Shown here in pieces: positions 7,517 to 12,692 of a stretch of 13,346 nucleotides of DNA. Under the pieces are notes generated by a model, which made no database searches, was not told the origin of the DNA, and was given only the letters and a program-made list of their open reading frames with translations. A program made the translations under genes and the position numbers. This DNA is from an uncultured Butyrivibrio sp. Lineage in GTDB: Bacteria > Bacillota > Clostridia > Lachnospirales > Lachnospiraceae. How positions within the stretch are numbered: position 1 is the first letter of the stretch; each line of letters opens with the position of its first letter. The stretch covers positions 1,226 through 14,571 of the forward strand of contig CAJTON010000033.1 of assembly GCA_910577605.1 (NCBI GenBank), written 5' to 3'.

Positions 7517-8202
7517 TATGTACCTCCCTGCAATATTCTGTCGATTTCATAGGATATACGTTTCATAAGCGTATTTCCCGCCTCGGACTTCATGTGCAGA
7601 ATTATTGCCTCGTTACCGACTAACCAAGGGATAGCCGGAGAAAACAACTCCTGTATTACCTCATTGTGGCGCGTTTTCTCCTTTTCGCCCCTTCGCTGTC
7701 GTACCGTTCTGTCTGACATTTTGCGGTTGAAATTCCTTGTCCTTGTCGGATGCTTTGAGGAATCCCATCTTCCTGTCCGCTGAAAAACCCCTATATGCCC
7801 GGTTTTCATTTTGGCGACAAAGGCTTTCGGTTCCTCGTTTATCGGCTTTAAGCCGCCCTTTTTTATCGCCGCCGAAAGCCGGTCCGGACGGTTCTTCGCC
7901 TTAAGGATAGGGCGCGGCGGGCTGACCTTGAACTTTGTCATGGAAAGAACAGGTCCCTTAACCATTACAACACCGCCAAACTTGCCTTTAGAGCTGTTCC
8001 TAATCCTAGTCGCTTTTTTTACCGCGCCCTTTGTAATGTTGTATCTGCCCGCCGTCTGCTCCGCTATATCCGCCTTGACCTTTGCCGTGACGTCCTTTAA
8101 GACGCTTTTCATTATGGAATCCGCATTACCCGCAAGCCTGTCAAGCCGCCGTTTGATGCTGTTGAGCATTTTGTTGTCAAAATCTACCTCAACCTCGATC
8201 AA
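7516..8202 (-). CDS. Minor tail protein Z-like / tail completion protein
   Basis: This basic 228-residue protein resembles the phage minor tail protein Z group, thought to act in tail completion or head-tail connection. Evidence is the N-terminal helix with DNKMLNSIKRRLDRLAG, the AGRYNITKGAVKKATRI segment and the central VSPPRPILKAKN region. A GHIGVFQRTG loop, followed by a very basic stretch (RTRNFNRKMSDRTVRQRRGEKEKTRHNEV), is typical of gpZ-like and HK97 gp10-like proteins. It starts with TTG at 8202, overlapping the previous gene's TGA as TTGA. The ribosome binding site is weak (GGGGG), so coupling to the upstream gene is likely. Confidence 0.75.
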   Translation of the reverse strand: MIEVEVDFDNKMLNSIKRRLDRLAGNADSIMKSVLKDVTAKVKADIAEQTAGRYNITKGAVKKATRIRNSSKGKFGGVVMVKGPVLSMTKFKVSPPRPILKAKNRPDRLSAAIKKGGLKPINEEPKAFVAKMKTGHIGVFQRTGRWDSSKHPTRTRNFNRKMSDRTVRQRRGEKEKTRHNEVIQELFSPAIPWLVGNEAIILHMKSEAGNTLMKRISYEIDRILQGGT

Positions 8203-8522
8203 GATTCATTCGCCCCCATTACGATGGTATACATTTCACCGTCCGTCTTTACGTCCGAAATAAGAAATACCCGGTCGTCATAGTTCAAATACTGACCGGG
8301 TACAGGCTCAAAGTCCAAATCCTTTTTCCGTACATAAAACATAACGGAATCCGTGAACAGCTGCTCCGTGTGCGTGCCTTTGGCAAGATAAAGCTCCGAA
8401 AGCTTATCGTTATCAATAACGATGTCCACGCTCACGCCGTTGATCGTATGGGATTCCGCAAATTCCTCGCAGTTAAAAAATACCGCGTCCAAGTCCTCGC
8501 TCAACTGTTCCTTAAAGTTCAT
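8199..8522 (-). CDS. Head-tail joining protein (lambda gpFII-like)
   Basis: This 107-residue protein resembles the lambda gpFII / phage attachment group, which caps the head connector and offers the site where the tail docks. The visible pattern is an N-terminal helix with a DAVFFNCEEFAESHTINGVSVDIVIDND segment, then TDSVMFYVRKKDL and a closing GQYLNYDDRVFLISDVKTDGEMYTIVM beta pair. A short 'EFAE-h-T-I-NG' opening followed by D-DR-F-I-V closing strands is common in Firmicutes phage copies. CAGGAG sits just upstream of the ATG. Its place between the capsid and tail modules supports the role. Confidence 0.7.
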   Translation of the reverse strand: MNFKEQLSEDLDAVFFNCEEFAESHTINGVSVDIVIDNDKLSELYLAKGTHTEQLFTDSVMFYVRKKDLDFEPVPGQYLNYDDRVFLISDVKTDGEMYTIVMGANES

Positions 8523-8524
8523 AC

Positions 8525-8908
8525 TTACTCCTGTTCCGCGGTTTTCTCCTCGATATAATTCAGCACCGAGTTGATCAGATCGCTTTTGAGCGCGTCGGAA
8601 GCCAGCTCAAGACCGATACTTGCGGCATACTCGACAATCTCATCTTTGTTAAGCTTTTTAAGCGCCGCCTCGTCCTTGTATCCGTCTCCGGCATCGGAAA
8701 GCATATCCTCCATTCCGGGAATACCCGAATCGTCATAACCGCCTGCCAACAAATCCGATTCATCGGCAGAAAATCCTTCTCCCGAATCGTCGGTCACAAA
8801 GTTATGTTTTCTCAAAAATTCCAAGTCCGCCGCAGAAAGCTTTTCGTTTATATCGTCTCCGGGCTTATAGCTCTTTCTTGCAGTTTCGATGTTTACCCTT
8901 GCTTTCAT
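8525..8908 (-). CDS. Small acidic head-tail connector-region protein with HeH/SAP-like C-terminus
   Basis: This 127-residue, strongly acidic protein lies directly after the major capsid gene, the slot of lambda gpFI. The N-terminal 35 residues (MKARVNIETARKSYKPGDDINEKLSAADLEFLRKHNFV) resemble a small domain common at this position in phages. A middle run rich in Asp, Ser and Gly is probably disordered. The last 45 residues (KKLNKDEIVEYAASIGLELASDALKSDLINSVLNYIEE) look like a helix-extended-helix (HeH/SAP-like) module, seen at the end of many small phage packaging proteins. GGAGGTG precedes the ATG. A role in finishing DNA packaging or connector assembly is inferred from position. Confidence 0.6.
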   Translation of the reverse strand: MKARVNIETARKSYKPGDDINEKLSAADLEFLRKHNFVTDDSGEGFSADESDLLAGGYDDSGIPGMEDMLSDAGDGYKDEAALKKLNKDEIVEYAASIGLELASDALKSDLINSVLNYIEEKTAEQE

Positions 8909-8914
8909 TCTAAC

Positions 8915-9961
8915 TTACACCTCCTCTGCGCTCTGACCGTTAGGATACAGCACGCACCAGCTCTGTACGTCCAAGGGGCGGGGAAGAGGTCTTGACGTCA
9001 GGCGGAACATTTTTACCTCGGACTTTTCGTCACAGTAAACCTTCGGGACCTGCTTCGCCTCGTATGATTTAAACTCTCCCTGCTCAAGCTGCGTTATCAG
9101 TCCGTACTCGATACTTCCTTCTCCCGCTGAATGAGCCATAAGGCAAGCGCCGTTTGGAATAATACCCTCTTCCTTGCCGTCGTCGTTCAGGAAAAATTCG
9201 TCATAGGAATATATCTCAAGTCCCAAATCCGCGATTTTCCCATAATATGTAAGCGCGCTGTCAACGATACGGGGCTTGATCTCGACATTCTGCAAGTGCC
9301 TGATGTCCATTGACTCCTTGATAAAAGGATTGTTGATAAATACGTCGATCAGATCGGACGCAAAAATCAGCACGTCCGGCGCGGTTCCCGTGTCGCGGAT
9401 AATTCTCCTGCGCTTCTCTTTGAGTATGGGAATCGGGTTTACCGTCGATAAGCTCCAGTACTTATCGGAGGTCAGCACGGTTATATTCGTAAAGCCGTAG
9501 TCTACCTGTACGTCAACGCCGTTTTCCTCGTCAACGACATCAAGCTTTCCCTCGAAAAGAATCTGGCGGCACATCCACTCAAGCCTGCGCTGTATGCTTT
9601 CGTCCAAATCCGTGTAGTCCTTGGCGAGAAGCTCATCCTCGCGCTCCGCGGGCGTGCGCTTGCTGTACACGTTTTCGCCGATAGTCCGTTTTGAAATATC
9701 ATCCACCGTCAGCACTCTCTCCGGCGCAAGTCTGGGCGTACTGAATTCCTTAGTCTGAAAGCCCTGTCTCTTAATGATTTTGCCGCCGATTCTCGGAGAA
9801 ACAAACGGCGCCATTATGCGCTTGCCCTTTTTAACGTCAAATTCCACTCTTTCCGTAGTGTGTGTCTCCTCTGCCGGAAAGAATGTTTTTGTAAGGAAAT
9901 TTCTCACGGGAGGACAGATTTCTATCGCCGCGAGCATTTCTCTCGTATCGTAATTACTCAT
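8915..9961 (-). CDS. Major capsid protein (lambda gpE family)
   Basis: This is the main shell protein of the head, 348 residues, matching the lambda gpE family length. Family features are the N-terminal VRNFLTKTFFPAEETHTTERVEFDVKKGKR segment, the APFVSPRIGGKIIKRQGFQTKEFSTPRLAPERVL region, and the E-loop part ending in EREDELLAKDYTDLDESIQRRLEWMCRQILFEGKLDV. The peripheral region has PDVLIFASDLIDVFINNPFIKESMDIRHLQNVEIKP, and the end has RLTSRPLPRPLDVQSWCVLYP. The order protease, decoration protein, capsid protein matches lambda C-D-E. It appears intact and is preceded by GGGAGTGG. Confidence 0.95.
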   Translation of the reverse strand: MSNYDTREMLAAIEICPPVRNFLTKTFFPAEETHTTERVEFDVKKGKRIMAPFVSPRIGGKIIKRQGFQTKEFSTPRLAPERVLTVDDISKRTIGENVYSKRTPAEREDELLAKDYTDLDESIQRRLEWMCRQILFEGKLDVVDEENGVDVQVDYGFTNITVLTSDKYWSLSTVNPIPILKEKRRRIIRDTGTAPDVLIFASDLIDVFINNPFIKESMDIRHLQNVEIKPRIVDSALTYYGKIADLGLEIYSYDEFFLNDDGKEEGIIPNGACLMAHSAGEGSIEYGLITQLEQGEFKSYEAKQVPKVYCDEKSEVKMFRLTSRPLPRPLDVQSWCVLYPNGQSAEEV

Positions 9962-9979
9962 TGTTTAACCACTCCCTTC

Positions 9980-10381
9980 TTATTCCTGCACGGACTTGAG
10001 AAAAATCCCAAGTTTCCGTAATTCCGTTTCGTAACCGTCGATGTCTGCGCCTTCGGCTAATATAATAGCCGCACGGTTGAATGTCCCCGTAACATAAGTA
10101 GAGGCTATCACGTCCTCGTCAGTCGCATCGACGGAATCCGTAAGAATGCAGTCTGCGCCGACCGTCGCCGTGGTTTCGGTTTTGTCCTCATTGGTCACGG
10201 TGTAGCTTTTACCCGTGAGACTGTATGTGCCATCCGCTGTCCTTCCGAGCAGCGCCCCGCGCACAAGCTTGCCCTCGCCTTTAGCGATTTTGATTCCCTT
10301 TGCAGTTATGGGAATCGCATTGTCGGCGATCAGACTGTCCGGCGTGTACGTCCCCGTGGTCTTGTAAAGATTTGCGCCCAT
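9980..10381 (-). CDS. Head decoration protein (lambda gpD family)
   Basis: This 133-residue protein trims and stabilises the capsid shell by binding its threefold sites as in lambda gpD. It lies between the protease and the capsid gene as in lambda. The N-terminal YKTTGTYTPDSLIADNAIPITAKGIKIAKGEGKLVRGALLG region is the usual gpD-like opening, in which a short arm leads into the strand that carries the G-L-RG-LLG pattern. A central threonine-rich part and a C-terminal FNRAAIILAEGADIDGYETELRKLGIFLKSV follow. Its ATG shares TAATG with the protease stop, with GGAGAGG upstream. Confidence 0.85.
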   Translation of the reverse strand: MGANLYKTTGTYTPDSLIADNAIPITAKGIKIAKGEGKLVRGALLGRTADGTYSLTGKSYTVTNEDKTETTATVGADCILTDSVDATDEDVIASTYVTGTFNRAAIILAEGADIDGYETELRKLGIFLKSVQE

Positions 10382-10779
10382 TACTTTCCTCTCCTCTCTC
10401 TTATTTTCTGTGCCAGATTGTTTATTTTTGTCTCTCTGTCCGGCGTGTCAGCATTTTCGGCAAATCCGGCATTGCCGGACGGCTTTACATTCCCGGCTCC
10501 CGAATCCGCGATGTCCGACTTTAAATCATTTAAAGTTTCTTTGGCTATCACATTGTTGCGCCGAAACGCCTCAAGCGCCAGAGCCTCCGCCGTCAGCCTG
10601 TTTGCGCCGTACTTGGCTTCGTTTACCATTTCCGCCGAAACCTGTCCGGCAATGCTGTCGATCGCCTTCAACCTTTCATTTTCCGCATTTGCCGCCGAAT
10701 CCTTTATCTGCTGCACCAATGCCGGATATTCTGCGGTAAGCGCCTCCACTGTGGAAATGTTTTCCTGTGTTCCTTCCAT
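10381..10779 (-). CDS. Possible nested scaffold protein (in-frame internal start, lambda Nu3-like)
   Basis: Inside the protease gene there is an in-frame ATG at 10779 (MEGTQENISTVEAL...), preceded by GAGGTGG with its core at 10785-10790, about 5-8 nt away. This start would give 132 residues covering only the helical scaffold-like region. In lambda the scaffold Nu3 is made from just such an internal start in gene C. The site is a plausible ribosome binding site, but the acidic EEVEE codons also produce purine-rich sequence by chance, so this is a moderate-confidence inference. Confidence 0.45.
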   Translation of the reverse strand: MEGTQENISTVEALTAEYPALVQQIKDSAANAENERLKAIDSIAGQVSAEMVNEAKYGANRLTAEALALEAFRRNNVIAKETLNDLKSDIADSGAGNVKPSGNAGFAENADTPDRETKINNLAQKIRERRGK

Positions 10780-11517
10780 TTCTTCCACCTCTTCCTTAAT
10801 ATTTTTATTATTTAAAACACTCTCCGGCGCGGGCGTCACGGCTCCGTCCGGGGTGATGTTTTCTTTGCTCAGTAACATTGCTTTGGTTTTCTCGATTGTG
10901 CCGCGGTCTAAGACAGTAGCCGCATTATACAGGGCAATCGGTTTTTTCCCATTAAAAAAACCAACCTCCCGGTTGGCCGTCTCTGATGCATATTCCTGAT
11001 TTTCGATTATTCCGTCTATAAAGCCCCGTTCCAACGCCTCCTCCGCCGTCAGCCACGATTCATCATCCATAAGCTTAAGTAAATCCGCTTGGCTCATACG
11101 GGTCTTTTCCATATATGCCGCCGCAATGGATTTATTTACTGTCTGCAAAATCTCCGATTCCTTATCCATCGCGTGATAATCGCCGCTTGCTCCGCCCGAT
11201 GCGTTGTGAATCATAAAGATTCCTACCGGCGTCATTTCACAATGTCTCGCCGTGGCAATATAAGAGGCGGCTGACGCCGCCATACCGGATATTACAATAT
11301 TTACATTTCCTTTGTACCGCCGCAGCGCGGTATAGATTTCATTCCCGGCTATCACGTCGCCGCCGCCCGAATTGATCTCAACCTCCAGTTCTTCACCGTC
11401 CGCCTCGTTGATAATATTGTGTACGTCAAGCGGACAGGTGGCGGAAATCCCAAACCAATCGTATATCCATTTGTCAGAATCGGATACGATCGTACCTTTA
11501 ATTGCTATTTTTGCCAT
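10381..11517 (-). CDS. ClpP-type head maturation protease with scaffold-like C-terminal domain
   Basis: This protein combines a ClpP/S49-like serine protease (about residues 1-175) with a scaffold-like region, like lambda gpC. Catalytic features are visible: the oxyanion region INSGGGDVIAG (about 49-59), nucleophile Ser82 in SGMAASAAS, His104 in FMIHNASGG, and an acid in LMDDESWLTAEEAL (about 150-162). The C-terminal 130 residues are helical and charged (TAEYPALVQQIKDSAANAENERLKAID), fitting a scaffold that is cleaved after assembly. The start chosen is ATG 11517, with GGAGG at 11527-11531, rather than the earlier ATG at 11547. It gives 378 residues. It overlaps the end of the upstream cargo gene by 20 bp. 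Confidence 0.9.
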   Translation of the reverse strand: MAKIAIKGTIVSDSDKWIYDWFGISATCPLDVHNIINEADGEELEVEINSGGGDVIAGNEIYTALRRYKGNVNIVISGMAASAASYIATARHCEMTPVGIFMIHNASGGASGDYHAMDKESEILQTVNKSIAAAYMEKTRMSQADLLKLMDDESWLTAEEALERGFIDGIIENQEYASETANREVGFFNGKKPIALYNAATVLDRGTIEKTKAMLLSKENITPDGAVTPAPESVLNNKNIKEEVEEMEGTQENISTVEALTAEYPALVQQIKDSAANAENERLKAIDSIAGQVSAEMVNEAKYGANRLTAEALALEAFRRNNVIAKETLNDLKSDIADSGAGNVKPSGNAGFAENADTPDRETKINNLAQKIRERRGK

Positions 11518-12271
11518 TGTTATGCTCCTCCCTTTTTTTATCATCATTTGCAGATTGTATTTGCGCCCTTATAATCTCTATGTACATATCACGCTTATCA
11601 TTATCTTCAAGCTTATCAGCAAGATTTATCGCGGACAAAAACTTCTCGTTTTCGTGCAATGCGTCATAATAATAATTTAACTGCAAAGCTGATTTATTAT
11701 GTATTACCAAAACCGTTCCGGATATCAGTTCTGTAACAGCGCCACCGACAATACTGATAATAGCGAATTGAGTATCTTTAATTATAAAAACATAATATAA
11801 AGACATAATTATCATTGCTATCCCGACTGTGCAAGCAACAACTGAAAACCCAAAAGAGGTTTTTGCTTGGGTCTTACTGATTTTAAAATACTCTATTGTT
11901 TCGTCGTTATTTTTAAGCATAAGAGAAAGTATATCTTTCTTCTCAACTTTTTCAGTTTTTTCTACATTTTCTTCGATCACATCATAAATTTCATTAGGAT
12001 TATTATTTGATTTTTTACTTTTTCTTCGCTTTTTATCTATTTGTAAAGAATCTAGCTCTTCTAATAAGTATTCTCTATATTTGGAATCAATTCTTTCAGT
12101 TGTATTCTCCAAATAAAAGTAAATTGTCATTCCTATAGTAACACCTATTGCAGCCGCTATTACTTGAGGTAACATTCGATGATTACCATTATAAATAATC
12201 ACAACAATAACTATCCATATTACTTCTATCCCTACCATTATTGAATTCAATATCCATCTATTTTTTTTCAT
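11498..12271 (-). CDS. Membrane protein with TRADD-N-associated-like two-TM domain (prophage cargo)
   Basis: This protein of about 257 residues has four predicted transmembrane segments in two pairs. The N-terminal pair lies near residues 6-27 (ILNSIMVGIEVIWIVIVVII) and 33-55. A charged linker follows, with a basic run (KKRRKSKK) then an acidic Glu/Lys run. The second pair lies near 145-200, with KTSFGFSVVACTVGIAMIIM and AIISIVGGAVTELISGTVLVI. The segment KTQAKTSFGFS through LQLNYYYDALHENEKFLSAI resembles the TRADD-N-associated two-transmembrane domain (CyanoTRADDas_TM) of predicted bacterial immunity proteins. The start at ATG 12271 has GAGGG 6 nt upstream; the ATG at 12277 abuts that site. 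It is clearly more AT-rich than its neighbours. Function is unknown; superinfection exclusion or host defence is an inference. Confidence 0.75.
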   Translation of the reverse strand: MKKNRWILNSIMVGIEVIWIVIVVIIYNGNHRMLPQVIAAAIGVTIGMTIYFYLENTTERIDSKYREYLLEELDSLQIDKKRRKSKKSNNNPNEIYDVIEENVEKTEKVEKKDILSLMLKNNDETIEYFKISKTQAKTSFGFSVVACTVGIAMIIMSLYYVFIIKDTQFAIISIVGGAVTELISGTVLVIHNKSALQLNYYYDALHENEKFLSAINLADKLEDNDKRDMYIEIIRAQIQSANDDKKREEHNNGKNSN

Positions 12272-12315
12272 TCCCATCCCTCTTTTTGTATTTTCATTTC
12301 TATTTTTTCAGCCAC

Positions 12316-12344
12316 TTGAAAAATTCCTAACAATATGCTATATT
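12316..12344 (+). promoter_or_regulatory. Promoter of the antisense RNA (extended -10)
   Basis: A -35 box TTGAAA (12316-12321) and a -10 box TATATT (12339-12344) are separated by exactly 17 nt. The -10 is preceded by TGC, making an extended TGn -10. Transcription would begin near 12351 and run rightward, against the phage genes. Confidence 0.7.
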
Positions 12345-12356
12345 AAAGATACAAAA

Positions 12357-12383
12357 GGGAAAGCCATAGAGGCGGCTACCCTC
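12357..12383. repeat. Imperfect inverted repeat, left copy
   Basis: This copy (starting GGGAAAGCCATAGAG, ending CTACCCTC) lies at the 5' end of the antisense RNA. It matches in reverse the copy at 12597-12630, in four blocks of 6, 7, 7 and 6 bp separated by small bulges. The same sequence in the leftward transcript lies in the toxin mRNA 3' region. Confidence 0.75.
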
Positions 12384-12416
12384 AACAGTTGTTTACTTAT
12401 GACGCTTTACAGCGTC

Positions 12417-12457
12417 AGCCGTCAACTATTCGCAGTAGTTGGCGGCTATTTCTTTTT
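12417..12457 (+). terminator. Intrinsic terminator of the antisense RNA
   Basis: AGCCGTCAACTA (12417-12428) and TAGTTGGCGGCT (12436-12447) form a 12-bp stem in the rightward RNA, including one G-U pair, with a 7-nt loop. It is followed by ATTTCTTTTT. On the opposite strand the G-U position becomes an A-C mismatch and no T-run follows, so it should stop rightward transcription only. It covers the toxin stop codon. Confidence 0.75.
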
Positions 12458-12541
12458 CCCTTTAAAGATTGTGTAACACAACCCTACAAGGGCAACGACA
12501 AATATACAAAGCTGGATTAAATCTGAGTATGTAACATTCAT
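12446..12541 (-). CDS. Putative holin-like toxin (type I toxin, Hol-Tox family)
   Basis: This 31-residue peptide (MNVTYSDLIQLCIFVVALVG, then LCYTIFKGKKK) has a short polar N-terminus, one membrane-spanning segment at about residues 8-26 and a basic lysine tail. That is the layout of the Firmicutes putative holin-like toxins, which include the SDLIQ-type opening. The ATG at 12541 has a strong AAAGGAGGG site at 12549-12557, 8 nt upstream. Toxins of this type insert in the membrane and stop growth or cause depolarisation when their antisense RNA is lost. Despite the family name it is not a lysis holin. The gene lies between portal and the cargo gene, with its own promoter and a convergent antisense RNA. 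Confidence 0.8.
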   Translation of the reverse strand: MNVTYSDLIQLCIFVVALVGLCYTIFKGKKK

Positions 12542-12568
12542 CTTTTCGCCCTCCTTTCTCTTGCGGGA

Positions 12569-12590
12569 TTTGGAGGGTCAGCCCTCCAAA
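12569..12590 (-). promoter_or_regulatory. 5' leader hairpin of the toxin mRNA, with anti-Shine-Dalgarno arm
   Basis: TTTGGAGGG and CCCTCCAAA form a perfect 9-bp stem with the 4-nt loop CTGA in the toxin leader. Its left arm copies the toxin ribosome binding site (GGAGGG), and its right arm (CCCTCC) is fully complementary to that site, 12549-12554. The leader could therefore fold in two exclusive ways, one hiding the binding site. Confidence 0.6.
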
Positions 12591-12596
12591 AAATCA

Positions 12597-12630
12597 GAGG
12601 GTAAAGCCGCCTTTGGCTCTATGGTTTCCC
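12597..12630. repeat. Imperfect inverted repeat, right copy
   Basis: This is the partner of 12357-12383, located at the predicted 5' end of the toxin mRNA. The blocks are GAGGGT, AGCCGCC, TCTATGG and TTTCCC. It has an extra TTTGGC between the second and third blocks and AA between the first two. Confidence 0.75.
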
Positions 12631-12639
12631 ATGTACCAA

Positions 12640-12668
12640 ATAATACCATATTTTGACATTTTATGCAA
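12640..12668 (-). promoter_or_regulatory. Promoter of the toxin gene (extended -10)
   Basis: On the minus strand, TTGCAT (12668-12663) and TATTAT (12645-12640) are separated by exactly 17 nt, and the -10 is preceded by TGG, an extended TGn -10. Transcription would start near 12633, giving a leader of about 92 nt before the toxin ATG. It lies just after the portal stop codon. Confidence 0.7.
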
Positions 12669-12688
12669 TGCTGAAATGCACTGCATTT
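12664..12688. promoter_or_regulatory. Overlapping inverted repeats at the toxin -35 region
   Basis: AAATGCA-C-TGCATTT (12674-12688) is a perfect odd palindrome. TGCAATGC/GCACTGCA (12664-12671, 12678-12685) is a second inverted repeat with one non-Watson-Crick position and a 6-nt gap. They overlap the -35 box of the toxin promoter. This could be a repressor site, or a hairpin after the portal gene that lacks the T-run of a terminator. Purpose unknown. Confidence 0.35.
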
Positions 12689-12692
12689 AAAC

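Larger units (their letters stand above)
12351..12457 (+). ncRNA. Antisense RNA antitoxin of the type I toxin-antitoxin locus
   Basis: Between the rightward promoter and the intrinsic terminator lies about 107 nt with no good open frame. It contains the sequence GGGAAAGCCATAGAGGCGGC near its 5' end, a 6-bp hairpin (GACGCT-TTAC-AGCGTC, 12401-12416) and the terminator hairpin. The RNA is complementary to the last few toxin codons and to the toxin mRNA 3' region. By analogy with Fst/RNAII and TxpA/RatA loci it would bind the toxin mRNA and block or degrade it. Both ends are predicted from sequence only. Confidence 0.65.

Noticed and set aside
7811..8263. A 150-codon rightward frame opposite the gpZ-like gene
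   Set aside because: It is a shadow of a clear structural gene on the other strand, with no initiation site and low-complexity composition.
10418..10999. A 193-codon rightward frame opposite the protease C-terminal region
   Set aside because: It is Ser/Ala/Phe-rich as expected from the complement of a Glu/Ala/Lys-rich helical region. No ribosome binding site is seen and the minus-strand gene is well supported.
12272..12350. A separate promoter for the membrane-protein cargo gene
   Set aside because: The AT-rich sequence offers many partial -10 matches on the minus strand, but no -35/-10 pair with good spacing. Readthrough from upstream is as likely.
12417..12447. The terminator hairpin as a bidirectional terminator shared by toxin and antisense RNAs, as in Fst loci
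   Set aside because: In the leftward direction the stem has an A-C mismatch and is not followed by a T-run, so it should not end the toxin mRNA. The toxin mRNA 3' end remains uncertain.
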